Part shown: one piece after another, positions 42,001 through 54,792 of the stretch
How positions within the stretch are numbered: the stretch's first letter is position 1
Layout: each line of letters begins with the position of its first letter
Source: Monomorium pharaonis
Taxonomy: Eukaryota; Arthropoda; Insecta; Hymenoptera; Formicidae
Assembly (NCBI RefSeq): GCF_013373865.1
Contig: NC_050472.1
Coordinates: 248,001-312,000 of the forward strand
Direction: 5' to 3'
Length of the DNA stretch: 64,000 nt
Program-made: the position numbers and the translations under genes
The notes under the pieces: model-generated
Database searches by the model: none
What the model was told of the DNA's origin: nothing
What the model saw: the letters and a program-made list of their open reading frames with translations, nothing else

Positions 42001-45000
42001 GGCATCATTTTACCCATGGAAAGTAGACTGTCGGAATAGCCCGTAAACAGCAATTCATCTACCATTTTACTGGTGTAATATCGTCGGCTGGTGCTACTCA
42101 AGAGAAAAGACAGTGACTTCTGCCAATCGGGATCCCAGTAACGAATTTTGTGCACTGCAGACTGCAAGAACGAATAATATCTGTATAGCGTCTCTATTGT
42201 TTTCGGAAATGTTTGTTTTCCCTTTATATTAGAATAAAATTTAAAGATACAAAAAATTTGAATACGTAGTGGCCCATGTAGATAATTTTTTCTGTTACAT
42301 TATGCTTTCGATATATGTGATTATTTTTTTTGTCTCTCGCATTAAAATTAACATTGGGAATTTAATTTATTGTATTCAGAACGCGACAAAAAATACAATA
42401 AGGCACTTTACCACAGAGACGCCATCCAAATTGGTAATGATTTCTCTGAGACTTCCATTGCTCTGTTTCTCATCGTAGTACCATATTCGTCGTTGTTTAT
42501 AGCTGACAGTTTTATTCTCATGGTTAAACTTAATATCATCCTTTTGCCTTACTTCCCTGTAATTCATAATCGTATTTCTTTCATTTTTTCCGTTCTTATT
42601 TAGACTTGTGCAGACTAAAATTCTTTTTTATAATTGTAGAATATTATTCATAATTTTATGAATTAGAAGAAGATAACATTAATAAAACATGAACGGAGCA
42701 TATAAGCAATCCTATTAAAGTCAAATAATATTTATATTTATTATTTTAATTGATATATATTTTATTGTTTAATGCATATATCTCTAATTCTAAGGTCGAC
42801 CATTTTAGAATTGTAGTTTAGACATCTGACCTAGATATTTTGCTTATCAATATTAACGGGGCAATTGCTTCGCAACTAGGACGTAATGATGATGACCATA
42901 CCTAATGTTCTCTTATTGTCAAAGGCACAATCTTTATATTACCAACACAAGATTAGGGACGGAAACAGGATTACGGGAGCAGAATTCTATTTTAAATAAT
43001 TATATACTCTTGAGAGTATAAAAAAGAAGAAAAAGATTTACGAATAAACTTACGGTCATTGTCGCAAAGAATTATATACATATATAGTTCTATATTTTGC
43101 TGATCGTATAATTTCGTTTATTGATTGACGGAAACTGAATAAATTTAAAGTTTCTGTTACATTCTTAAAATTTAATCCAATTTGTGATGGCAATTTCTTT
43201 AAGTATGGAGATTGTTTTAATTTATTAAAACAGCTATTGTTGTTTTCGAAGAAACCGTTGACATAAATTATTAAGAATTACATTCTTCAGTTTTTTTATG
43301 AAGGCGCGTGAAGTGTGTTCTTGTGAAATGCAAATTATGAAATGTGTGGATGATATCGATACCCTGGAGCATTTAGTTAGTGTTTCGTACAGTTACCGGT
43401 TTGAGTATAAAAATACATTGAGGTAAACCAGTCGAATGAAGGACGTATGAGTGAATGAACGCATCTCGTGCACTTGTTGAAAAGTCGCGTGTTGTTATGG
43501 TCGAGTAGAAAGTAATTAATTAGTCAATTACTTCATATAGGCTTGCCTACGCATCACGCGCGACTTCTGTATTTTTTTTGTTCATTAAGATGTCAATGTA
43601 TAACGAGGTTAACTATTTCTTCGTTATTGTCATCATTGAATTCGTTATTGTGTTGTAATTTCGTAGAACGATCAGAATATTTAATTATCTATATTATTAC
43701 GTGTGACGTAAAGGAAAATTGCTAATACTGATAGGGGGTTCCTAAAACACATTCCTTTATTTCTCTAAAATATTTTATGAATAAAAAATTATTCGCTTAA
43801 ATATTTAAAGACATAATTTATACCTATATCTGTGGTTTGTTTCTATATAAAATCAAAATACTTCATGTACATAAATAATATTCCTACGATTTTCTTTTGC
43901 AAATTGTGTAGTTCAAACATTAGTAAGTATATTATAGGTAATATTAAATTATTTTATATTTCTAGCGCCCTAATTGTTTTATTTTCTCTTTCTATTTTCT
44001 TTTATAATGCGGCAAACATAAAATCAAAATACTGATAGAAAACGCTTTCTAAATTGTATTTATGTTCCCATTTAATTTTCACGTTTGTTTAAAAAATATA
44101 ATCTAAAATTAAAATGGTATATTAGTATCAGCGATCGTTCTTTTTGTATGTTATATTTTAATTTTCGTTTTCTTTCAGATATTTTCTTATTGCCAACATT
44201 AATAAGCAATTGCATCTTGTAAGATAATTTTAATATCGAGATTAATAGAATTGAATAGAATTTATTACTTTAACATATATCAATTATTACTTTAACATTG
44301 CCAAGAAAGGATTTGGTTTATCCACAAATATTATCCACACACCTATTTATACCATATCTATTTATTTAATTTAACATGCCTAGGCTCCTACATTAACAAT
44401 AGTGAACTTATTCACTATCGCTTATCCCTAATTTGAACTATTTTCGCATTTATTTATTATTGCCTAAATATCAAGATTAATTGTTACATATTTAATTTTG
44501 TGACTTTTTTAAGATGATTTACATTACGTATAATTGATAAATTGTTTATTTTGTCCAAAGATCAATTAGTTTTGTTAACAAATTCAATTGTTTGTTTAAC
44601 AATAATTGTTTATAAACTAAAAAATATGCTTTAAAATATTAATTTTACTATAGTACGTTTATAAGCAAAATTAATCTGATTAAAATACATTGTTGAATTG
44701 GCTACTATGCAATCGTAATTTTATCTGAAGTGGTATGCGCGCGTCAATTGTGCGACCTTCAAACATTATGTTTCCGCGGTCATCGACTTATAGTATTGTT
44801 TTGAATTCGGTTCAGCGAGGAATGCCACCCGGGCTAGACGAGTTTTCGTCCGGTTCACGGTTGCAGGAGCATCTATCATACCGTTTTACTGCTCGTGCTG
44901 CTTGTCAGTGTCAGCAAAAAAATAACGTGAAGCCACCCGAATAGTTATTAAAATACGCGTGAAAAGGTTTGATTTTACGTTACAAGTGTATTTTTCTACT

Positions 45001-46572
45001 ATATTTGAATACTGTTCACAAAGTTTTACGATGGTATAAATCTGGAATATTGTCAGATGTTCGAAAACATCATTGTCGCTTGTGAAGAAAAACAAACTGG
45101 GCAAGGTAATAATAAATAAATATTAACTACTTTTCCCTTTTAAAAGACACAAATCGACACAGGTTGTCGATACTCGAGCACAATTTGCCACAGTTACATG
45201 AAATACAATATACAGTATGTGTAAGATGCCTAATCTAACAGTGAGATATTAGCCAGGAGCCTAGGCATGCCATATGTACGGCATCAAGTAAGACGTTACA
45301 TTTTCCTAATTCTGTTCTGTTTCTGTGAGCTTCAGGTGGCCTTTCTCGCCGAACCGAGTATAGATATTTTAATATATTGATAAATATTTTTGAACAAATT
45401 CATGCACATACATGAAAATTATTAATGAGTCTTGCTTAAGAAATTAATTTTTGGCGTAGTCGTTGTGTAAGAGAGCGTGCTCTTTTACGTGTTTATTTGC
45501 GGCGTTTTCGTAAATCAAAAGCTATAATTGATATCGTTTATTCGGGTGAAAGTTACTTACCTGAAGTAGTAAGGTCCAACTTGATTAAAGTGCGGTTTTT
45601 TTACATTAAGTTCCTCCGGATTGGTCCAGTTAAAGAGATACATTTTCATAAATATTGGCGGGAGGTTGCTAGTGTCTTTCCATACCTCAAAGCTTTTAGA
45701 AGTCGGAGAGAGGGCCAATTCCTAGAGATGAAAAGAAATAGTTAACGAAAGAAACAATAAATAACAATCACTTTATAGTCTGATAATGTTTCGCTGATTG
45801 CACCCAAATGCAATGATTTCAATGCAAATGATTTTCTTATAAAGTGCCACTTAGCTATTCAGATCACAGTTTTTTACAGTTGATGAATACATGCAACAAT
45901 TATCAATTTATACAATAGCTATTGATTACAATAGTAAAAAAAAAGAACAATTTGTATATCATTATGAATGAACATAAAACTTAATTATATTTATACTATA
46001 TTATATTATTATACTATTACAATTTATCATTCTTATGTCGCGACGTAACAGCTTGTCATTATGATGATTTATCAATACAATCGGAATAAGATTAGATATT
46101 GCATCCAAAATAGTTAGTTAATTAATTGTAAATTGTAATAAGAAAACGTGATAAGAATCGCATTGGTGGCCAATCTAAAATAAGAATCTATTCGCGCAGC
46201 TGCCAATAATCTTTGTGTCGCGCCAGTTTCACGAACAGTGTAGTAGGGAAAACAAAGGCAGACCGAGACGCGACATAAGAAAGATCCGTTGTTTCTACCT
46301 TTATCAATCCGAGATTATTCGCGTGCGATGGTGTTACAGTGGTCCAAATGAACAATATTCTGTTCAAAATAGGCTACAGGTCGTATTTTTTAACCGATTT
46401 GCATGATCCTTGGACAGAAATACTCGGAAATAAATTCTAAAAAAAAACTGTGAGAGCAGATTTTTTAATTTCTTTGCTTATGCAAAAATATTTAAATAAA
46501 TAAAGTGATAAATTAGCATTTTTCCACTAAATTATTTTTTATCTAGCTACAAACCAGATTTTGTGTTTTGTA

Positions 46573-46629
<57 letters not shown>

Positions 46630-48043
46630 CTGACTGAATCAGCCTTCATTTGATTGAAAAAATGCTAATTTATTACTTTATTTATTTAAATATTTTTGCA
46701 TAAACAAAGAGATTAAAAAATCTGCTCTCACAGTTTTTTTTTAAATTTATTTCCGAGTATTTCTGTCCAAGGATTATGCAAATCGGTTAAAAAATACGAC
46801 CTGTAGCCTATTTTGAACAGAATATTGTTCATTTGGACCACTGTGCGGTGGCGTGAAATGGAACCGTTTGTGACGTGCCGCGACACAGAGAAACACCAAT
46901 TAATGGGACAATCGGCCACTTTTCCAATCGGGCCGGCACTAGCGCCGAGACAAGTGTTCAGTTTCTAAATGCATAGTATGTGGATCAGTTTAACGAGTGA
47001 TCTTATCGTAAATGACATTCTGCTTGCGATATAATATTTGACGCATTTAATATATAAAATGATTTATTTCTCCGCAATTGCGATTGAAAAATATGTGACG
47101 CGCGTTATTTTGTCGCAAGGAAAGTTCGATAAATGATGATTAATCATCATTTTGAAAGACAACAGCACGTGCCAGGGTTAGCGTCTTTGCTAAGAATAAA
47201 ACTAATTTATATATAAGATAATTTAATATTTATTGGAAAATAACAAAGAAGATCAAAAAGGTTATCTGCGATATATACATAAAATGAAAATGAGTAAATT
47301 GATGGTGTTTTGCTTTTTATATATAATTAAAAATTATTTATATATTTTTATAATTAATTAAATCAAAATATTATTCGCTTTATTTGAAATAACAAATAAT
47401 ATATTTAGAAGCAGCAGGCAGAAGCAGTAGATAATAGAAAATACTAAAATAATAACGCTGTGATTAATTTATTTAAAATATTTATTCATAATTTACGTTA
47501 ATTACTAGATCATGAAACTGTTTATTTTCAAGTCAAATATATTCTGACTTTAAATATTGAAAATTATATGATTTCATTATTAATTGTTTTCATTGAAAAC
47601 TTTTTTTCCGTAAATCGATAATTTGACAATAACATGAATAGGTGAGCCACGTATCGTCATATTGAGATAAACAAGATTAGATTATTGATATCAATATTCA
47701 ATTTTCTCACACAATCTCCACTAATCTCCATTTCAAATTTCACTTATCAAAACGAGTTAAAGCAGATCTCGGCAGTAAAGACATCTAACTAACGCGCAGC
47801 GCGTACAAGGAAGAAAAAATGCATTACAAAACTTGTTTGACGTTACAAGTCCGCTTCTTAAAACGAAAAAACATATGAGAATATGGTGTCACATGAATAA
47901 ATATAACAATCATTGTCCGCACTCACTTTTTGAAGAATTTGATGGAAAACTGTCGGCCATAGGAAGCAGAGGGAGTTGCCAAGGGCTACCAAAAAGAGCC
48001 CTAGAATCGCAAAACTAAGCGATTTGTTCAGCCACGGCCTCAT
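39024..48043 (-). CDS. CD36-family scavenger receptor class B, nine coding exons
   Basis: Exons: 48043-47927, 45721-45561, 42556-42412, 42161-41955, 41036-40825, 40439-39971, 39705-39632, 39465-39252 and 39158-39024; phases agree throughout and the total is 577 codons. Exon 1 has a short cytoplasmic start and the first membrane helix (LSFAILGLFLVALGNSL). The ectodomain includes MYLFNWTNPEEL, NQVGPYYF, FFDRFGWFYQ, GEFWPPN and the Cys block CFCGGECMPSGLINMTAC with SLPHFHKADP. TGIPLEV precedes the second helix in exon 8 (ITMIVVGLCLIGIVAFLYF), then a basic stop-transfer and charged tail. The family takes up lipids, lipoproteins or apoptotic ligands at the plasma membrane. Odd: a Ser/Asp/Glu/Thr-rich insertion of about 45 residues in exon 6, before the Cys block. 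Confidence 0.92.
41592..41675. repeat. Perfect 39-bp inverted repeat with 6-nt loop in a CD36 intron
   Basis: Arms 41592-41630 and 41637-41675 are exact reverse complements, loop ATGATC. Located in the intron between exons 4 and 5. It could be a minimal foldback transposon or a hairpin RNA source; nothing else shows function. Confidence 0.9.
42600..45500. other. CD36 intron 2: AT-rich, no gene recognised
   Basis: Mostly AT-rich. A higher-GC block at 44735-44944 has an open plus-strand frame of 69 codons, and 43300-43560 has scattered CG words; neither resembles a known protein. Probably transposon relics. Confidence 0.5.
46332..46845. mobile_element. Foldback element with (TG)n core in CD36 intron 1
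   Basis: Arms about 46337-46530 and 46658-46843 are inverted copies (GTGGTCCAAATGAACAATAT ... GTATTTTTTAACC ... TGTGAGAGCAGATTTTTTAA). The loop has (GT)n at about 46577-46624. Near-identity of the arms suggests a recent insertion. Confidence 0.85.
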
Positions 48044-48090
48044 AGTGACGCGTGTATCTCCACATGCACTGATCCTAGTCTCTTCAGCAT
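48040..48090 (-). CDS. uORF overlapping the CD36-family start codon
   Basis: In the putative 5' leader (acceptor TTATCTTGCAG ending at 48169, leader from 48168), an ATG at 48090 opens a 16-codon frame. Its TGA (48042-48040) overlaps the main ATG (48043-48041) as ATGA. If transcribed it would restrain or couple translation of the receptor. Existence of the leader exon is inferred from the acceptor only. Confidence 0.45.
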   Translation of the reverse strand: MLKRLGSVHVEIHASL

Positions 48091-48169
48091 GTGCACCCTG
48101 AACTCAGGCGTTCGGCCTTTTCGTTAATCACTTCTCTCACTCCGCGTCTCCAGTCAGGCTTCAAGTGTC

Positions 48170-51100
48170 TGCAAGATAAAACGTATCTAATCTACCAGTC
48201 AACGAGTTTATGTCGTAGTTGTGTATATATGTAAGCGTGCGTGTGCACGCTTGTTGCGTGTGCGTCGTACGTTTCTTTAAGCCAATGGAGTTTCCGAGTC
48301 AACTAGGAATGTGTAGGCGTCGACACGTTCGAATTCATATATGTTGACTATAGCATGTTATATTTGTGAGCGTTTTAAAGACTCTTTCAAAGGTTGGAGC
48401 AAGAAAAAATTTGGGCAAAACAATACTAAAGCGCGCTTGTTAGCAGTTTTAGGCGGAAAAGAAACTTATTAGATTTAAAATTTACAATAGATTATTTTAT
48501 GACAAAAAATCGCATGCTTTTTAAACTGTAAAATTAATGGAAGAAGAGAAAAGACATTTGCACTTACACATAAAAGAAAATAATATTTGAATAGATATTC
48601 TTTCAGTGCAAAAATATCAAACAAGAATATATTGAATGTTTATGTGCATAGGACTTTGACTCTATATTGTACTCAATACATAATATCCATAATATTAAGG
48701 AATGAGTAGAATAATAGTCGTCAAACTGGGAATATTTTATTGTAAATTGACTACTATTCATTCCTTGGTTATAATTACTGACGACATTAAGCTATCTCAA
48801 TTTTTGTTGATTACCCATAACGTGATATATTATTAATGACTCAATACAGAATACGGGTTACTTTTCATTCGTGTTCATCCTTTTATGTAACAAAGCTTTT
48901 ATATAATCGTTGAGCAATAATAATTAACAATTATTGTAATTAACAATAATTACGGAATAAATCAAAATTCGTTAACTAAGAAAATTATAACAATTATAAT
49001 TGATATAAAACTAAGTCGCTATAAAAAATTATGTCATATTTATTTTGCCACTATATTTGCGTACAAGTTTTACATAAGAAAGTAAAATTGTTTTTATTTG
49101 AATTTTTATTTTGCAATAATTTAGATATGTTTACGTCATAGAATGATTTAATCAATAAATAATTAAATAGTAAATTAAAATTTACAAAGTGGTTTTGATA
49201 AATCTATGGAACTAATGCAAAGAAGTTACAAAAAATGGATTATATTTGCAAAACAATTATTTTTTAGATGTATATATTAATAATGCATAAAATTATGTAA
49301 GTTGCAATTTATGCTTAATTTTAAATTATGCTGTTTATTAATCAAATTGATTCTTTAATAATATTTAAATGTTACGTAAGCAAAATGTTCTTGTAACACA
49401 TAAAATTAGAATTATGAACAATTTTTTGTGATTAAAGTCTTTTACTTGACATTGATAAAAACAAAATCATTAAATAGTAAATTATAATTTTAGATTATAT
49501 TTTTGATTACATATTTACTTTTCGATGTAAGTTGATTTCTTATTTATGTAAATTGATTTCTACTTCGATGTAAACTGATTGATATATACTATACATGCTA
49601 TTCTAGAATGAAAAAGTACAAATAAATAATATTACTTGTACATAATTTTTATTGAAACGCAATGTTTATCTCAAAACAATTTTTTCACATATTTTATAAT
49701 TACATTACATTATGTCGACTTCAAAGTTAAGATTTTTTCTTTTAAGACCTACTTTTTAATGCAGAAACTGTTGTTCAGTGAACTGCTGAAGTTACAGTTC
49801 TTTTACATTTGATTAAAGCACACGAAAAACTAATTCTATTCTAGATGTAAATAATATAAATAATATAAATAAATAATTGGCAGACTGTTGAATCTGTCAA
49901 ATTTAGGAAACACTCCGCGCGCGTCTCTACGATCCGATTCTCTACACGACGCGTTTATTACTGTCGAGTACTGTGAATCAACAGGCAGTATCTAACATCT
50001 GTTATCCCCACCACATTTAGGGAGGATTCCTCCGGCCATCTCTGTCCCTTACGCCCTGGCGACCGCGCCTTGTTCCCTTTCAGATAGTCCCCCTCGTGGT
50101 TACCAGTCCAACAAATTGGTTGCTGCGTGGATCACGTGGGAAGACTTTGGCCTTCTGTCGACTTGACGCGTTCCTTATCACGTCAATTACATGTAACTTG
50201 GTATTCGGGCCATGTGGACTATTGATATAATCGACATTATGTTATATTTTAATAATGCATATATCTTATATACATATTTATAAAATCACAAAACTTACTA
50301 GTGTTACCGTTTAACATGGTTTAACACGAAATACTCTACAGCGTACAAAATTAAAAATTTTATTTAAACGTTTTATTTAAGTAATTTAGTATTAAAGAGA
50401 TAGATAATGTAATATCTTTATATAATTAAAATATTAAACAACTTTAGCGAGAAGAGTGGACTATCGATAATAAATTGGGTTAAATTCTTTCATCGCGACT
50501 GAGTTTGTCTCTTCTCCAAACTCTTTATTTTCAGAACTCATCGTGAATACTATTCAAAGAAGTATTTGTAAACAAATGCTTACACTTGTATAATGTTACA
50601 AAAAAATCAGTAAAGGTGTATCCTCTTTCAAATTTAATTTGAATAAACGAGCATACATATACGTTGAAATAAATAATTATTAATATATAATGTACTTGCT
50701 TAACCTTAAGGAGATATAATCGAAAAATTCAAATACTCCAATCTGATTAAAAATTATATAGAATATTATTTTTTAAAATTATAAATTATAATATTACATT
50801 AAAATTTTAAACTATACAGTTTCTAAGAAAATAAAAGTTTAATTGGTCCTTTTATTTAGTATTGTTTATAATTTTTTAACATATTATAAATAATTTTAAC
50901 ATATTACGTTTGTCTTAAAAGGAAGCATTCCAATAATTACAATATTGTAATAATTTTTTTTAATATACAGCACATTTTATGAATTATTTTTCTATATTAC
51001 ATTATTGTATATAAAAAATAATTACGTTACATTAGAGATTATAATATAATATGTATAAAGAATAAATAAATTATGAAAATTTTAAAATATATCGCTACTT

Positions 51101-53154
51101 TGAAATGTTCAACTACCAGGAATGTTGAACTTCTTTGTACACTTTTGTGGCACACTTTATTCCTACCAATTAAGCCAATAGTGTTAAATTGAACTTTTCG
51201 TTTGCTGCTGTGTGTTATTAGTCACGTATTTCATGTTGATCGCATGTCTCAAGGAGAATGCGCATACATAAAAGTGGAGAACGTTTGTCATTTGGAATAA
51301 AATTTTGCAGAACAAAAACAGTTACACAAAACTCTGCAAACAGATTAACGTTTTTGCATTACAAATATAACGTACTTTACCTAATAAAGCTGTGTGTCTA
51401 ATAAATTTGAAGAGCTTAATAAGAAGGAAGGCCCTATCGGTGATAAACTGTTGTTGGCCTTGTTACGTCGCGGCTTTACATGAAACGTGAATAAATTATC
51501 ATCGCATGGTCGAACCGCGTCGGTGCATCGAATGGAAATAATCTGATTTTGTAGTTCCTACGCAGCGTTTACCGACACTTCCTTGTCTATGATTAGAACT
51601 CGAATGAAGATAGTTATCTAACAATAAAACGGTTAACTTAAAATCTGCACAGAAGAAAGTAATCAAATAAAATGTGTAATTGCGGGCTACCAACTACGGA
51701 TATACTCAATACAATAATATTTGCTATTAATGCAAGTACAATGTTCATATTGCAATATCATATGCTATTGTATTGAGTATATTTGTAGTTAGCAATTTGC
51801 AACTATACATTAGGTGTAATCAATTACCTTTTTTTTCCGTGTGTTTATTCTACAGGAAAGAAACGCAATTCAAATCAATATCCTTGATATTATTACTATA
51901 CATTGCAAAAACATGCATCTTAAAGTGTAATTATCAATTCTAATAACTGAAAATGATCTTGCTTTTAATATTTTAATGTCAGTCACAACCAATTGACATC
52001 TCAATTCTATGTGAAAAAAATTTTCCTTGTACTTTGTCAGACGATGATTAAAATAACACCGATACACTTAGAGGACGTCTTCTAATAGAATTGGAAGAAT
52101 ACATGTCGCGGATATAATACACCAAAGAGTTTTTTTTTCATCCTCGAAATTTATTTATTGTCTGCCGACACGCCCATGGCTGTCCACGGACATGCTCCTC
52201 AATATCTCTAAGTGATCACTCTCAGACTCACTTACAGATCCCCGCCCGGTCTTCAGTCTCGACCTCCTTTCCTCAGATATCGTATACGGGGAGATCAAGT
52301 CTAACGCGTTAACACGCGACGTTTAAGAAGCGCATCAGACAACGCATAATCTCTTCCTCACTTTCTTTCCTTTCGTCATCAGCCATTGTAGCGTCACTGC
52401 TGCGTTCTTTCCACTATTCTTATTTAAAATGCTTTCTAACATATACATGTTCGTAATGTCATTAGGAGTAATTTATATGAATCACATGAGAAGTACACCG
52501 TTTTTCCGGTTATTTGAGGTCTCTCGGTCGTTTACGGAGAGGAAAACAATAATTGCAGTATAGTAGAGCAGCGTTTGTAATTCACAACGATTCCTCGACG
52601 CGACAAACCCAAGACTGCTGATACAACCTGGATGATAGATCGCACTCTCGGCAGGTAGCAAGCCTCTGAAGTGCCACCACCTCTCCTTCAACCCTTGTGT
52701 TACACGCCAGTCATTGCGCTATTTATCGACGAGGAATCTTTGTATCTTATCTCACCTCGTTAATTGACCTTTGAATTTTGACCTGCAGAAATACGTTTAC
52801 TGCCTGTGTAAATACGATCGGGTTAGTACACTAGAATTGATTCAATTAATTTTTGTATACTGACACGAAATGACAAAGGATATTTGGGCTATGATAATGG
52901 TCCTGACAAATGGAAGAAATTAGATTCCGAAATTATATATAACTGTTGAAGAGACCAAAAGATAAAACTTGCTCGAAAAGTAGTTGGGTAGAAGCCAATT
53001 TAATATCACGTTTTGCAGATAATAAAATTCCAGTGAATTTGCAAGAGCTTAAACAAATTTTATGAAAGCTGAAATTTGCTTTGTATTGAAACGAAAGAAG
53101 CGTAAAGTACTCTTAAAAATGTCTTATAAATTTTTTGTATATATATATATATAT

Positions 53155-53190
<36 letters not shown>

Positions 53191-53637
53191 TAATACGATT
53201 TTTCATGGTAATCAATCTAGCAATTAATAATTATTTTAATCTTGATTAGAAGCTTTAAATTATTATCAGTTAAATTGGAAATATATTACAATATATAATG
53301 TATCACGAGAGTCAAATTGTTTCTAAGGAAAAAACGATTTAATATCTTTTCTAACAGTATAGTTTAACATATAGATGCATTATATTACGCTGTTTATTGA
53401 TTACATTGACATCTTGAATACAATGCCTATTAGCCTTCATTGAGATTCAAGAGGATATTACCTTCAGGCGTCATAATTTTCATCGGCTTTAATTTAATCA
53501 ATTGCTCTCGGAAAATTAGTTCTTAGAAGGTCAAAGGAGTATTGGTCTAAGTGATCGAATTTGTGACCGCTTTGTATTATGTGTTTAAAAGAATCATAAT
53601 TTAATATGAAATTCTTATTATGCTAAAATTATTGTCT
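48170..53637. other. Intergenic or 5' intron DNA upstream of the CD36 gene
   Basis: No protein-coding exon was recognised. Slightly GC-richer islands occur at about 48050-48330, 49900-50210 and 52160-52740; the one at 49900-50210 (with CCCTCGTGGTTACCAG and GATCACGTGGGAAGAC) could be a solo LTR or a leader exon. An imperfect stem (TATACTCAATACAATA with its complement) lies at 51695-51785. A (TA)n run spans about 53138-53186. Confidence 0.5.
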
Positions 53638-54470
53638 ACACTGAGAGAAAAATGTTCGAATTGAGAATCATATATTTCTTATGACGTTTCCTCGATATTT
53701 ATTTATTCTAAAAAAAATTTATTTGTGAAAACGAATATATATTTCTATGAAATACATCTCATTTTTCTTATTAATTGGTTTATTTTCCTACAATAAATTT
53801 TTTAGTAAAATAAATATGTCACATGAAAAAATTTTAGTATTTTTCTTTAATAAATGGTTTTCTTTAAATGGGGCGATTAAATGTTTTACCAAATAACTAG
53901 GAGGATTCTGTAGTCACCAGTAATAATTAACTAATATAATAGTATTGTCGACCAACTGATAGATCTTTATTATTAGATATTCAGCATACAAAACGTTTCG
54001 ACCTTAATTTTAGGTTCTTATGAAGTGAAAAAAAATTGCAGGATATGAGACGTAGATTTAGGAAAACACAATAATTCCATGAACTTGTTTCTACAAAGTT
54101 ATTGTTAGAATTATTGTGTTTCCTGAATCTATGTCATCATATATTGCGATTTTTTTTCACTTGATAAGGACCTAAAATTAAGGTCGAAACATTGTATATG
54201 CTATCTAATAATAAAGTCAGTTAGTCGATTATACAATACTATTATTGGTTGAATGTTTTATTTCTAGCAAATAAATGATTTATTTTTACGCACACTGGAT
54301 GTTATCTTTTTAAGTAAGGTATATTTACAGAAATATATTTCAGAAGTATATTTCATAAAATATTTCACTGAAATGTATATTTATTTTCACAAATAAATTT
54401 TTTATAACAAATAAATATTGAAGAAAATATCACAAGAAATATTTGGTTCTCAATACTTCGACAGTGTACA
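53638..54470. mobile_element. MITE with CACTGAGAGAAAAATG end, containing a nested foldback
   Basis: The left end CACTGAGAGAAAAATG (53640) is repeated at 54474, where a second copy begins. Inside, 53938-54075 and 54110-54245 are inverted copies (TTTCGACCTTAATTTTAGGT and its complement; ACACAATAATTC and its complement), a separate nested foldback element. Confidence 0.65.
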
Positions 54471-54473
54471 CTG

Positions 54474-54792
54474 AGAGAAAAATGCTTACATTGAATTAAT
54501 GATTAGTAAAAACGCTATAAATTTATTTTTTAGAAATGAATGTTATTTGTCTATAAATGTCAAATACTTTTAACCAAATATTTGATTGGTACAAAAAATT
54601 GATTTGTCTGAAATAAATTTATATTTAAAGTAAAAATTATACGAATTTTTTTTCACAATTAATAAGGAAAGTTAAGTATTTTTCACATAAATATATATTT
54701 CATCGTTATAAGTCAAATTTTTTTTAATATCGAAGAAAATATTATAAGTAAAATTTGCGTCTCGGTATCTCGACATTTTTCTTTCAGTGTAC
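54474..54792. mobile_element. MITE, second copy with CACTGAGAGAAAAATG terminal inverted repeat
   Basis: Begins CACTGAGAGAAAAATG and ends CATTTTTCTTTCAGTG, flanked by TA on the left. About 315 bp, AT-rich, non-coding; TA target suggests a Tc1/mariner-type relation. Confidence 0.7.

Noticed and set aside
52482..52691. 69-codon minus-strand frame
   Set aside because: No recognised similarity, no flanking splice signals of quality.
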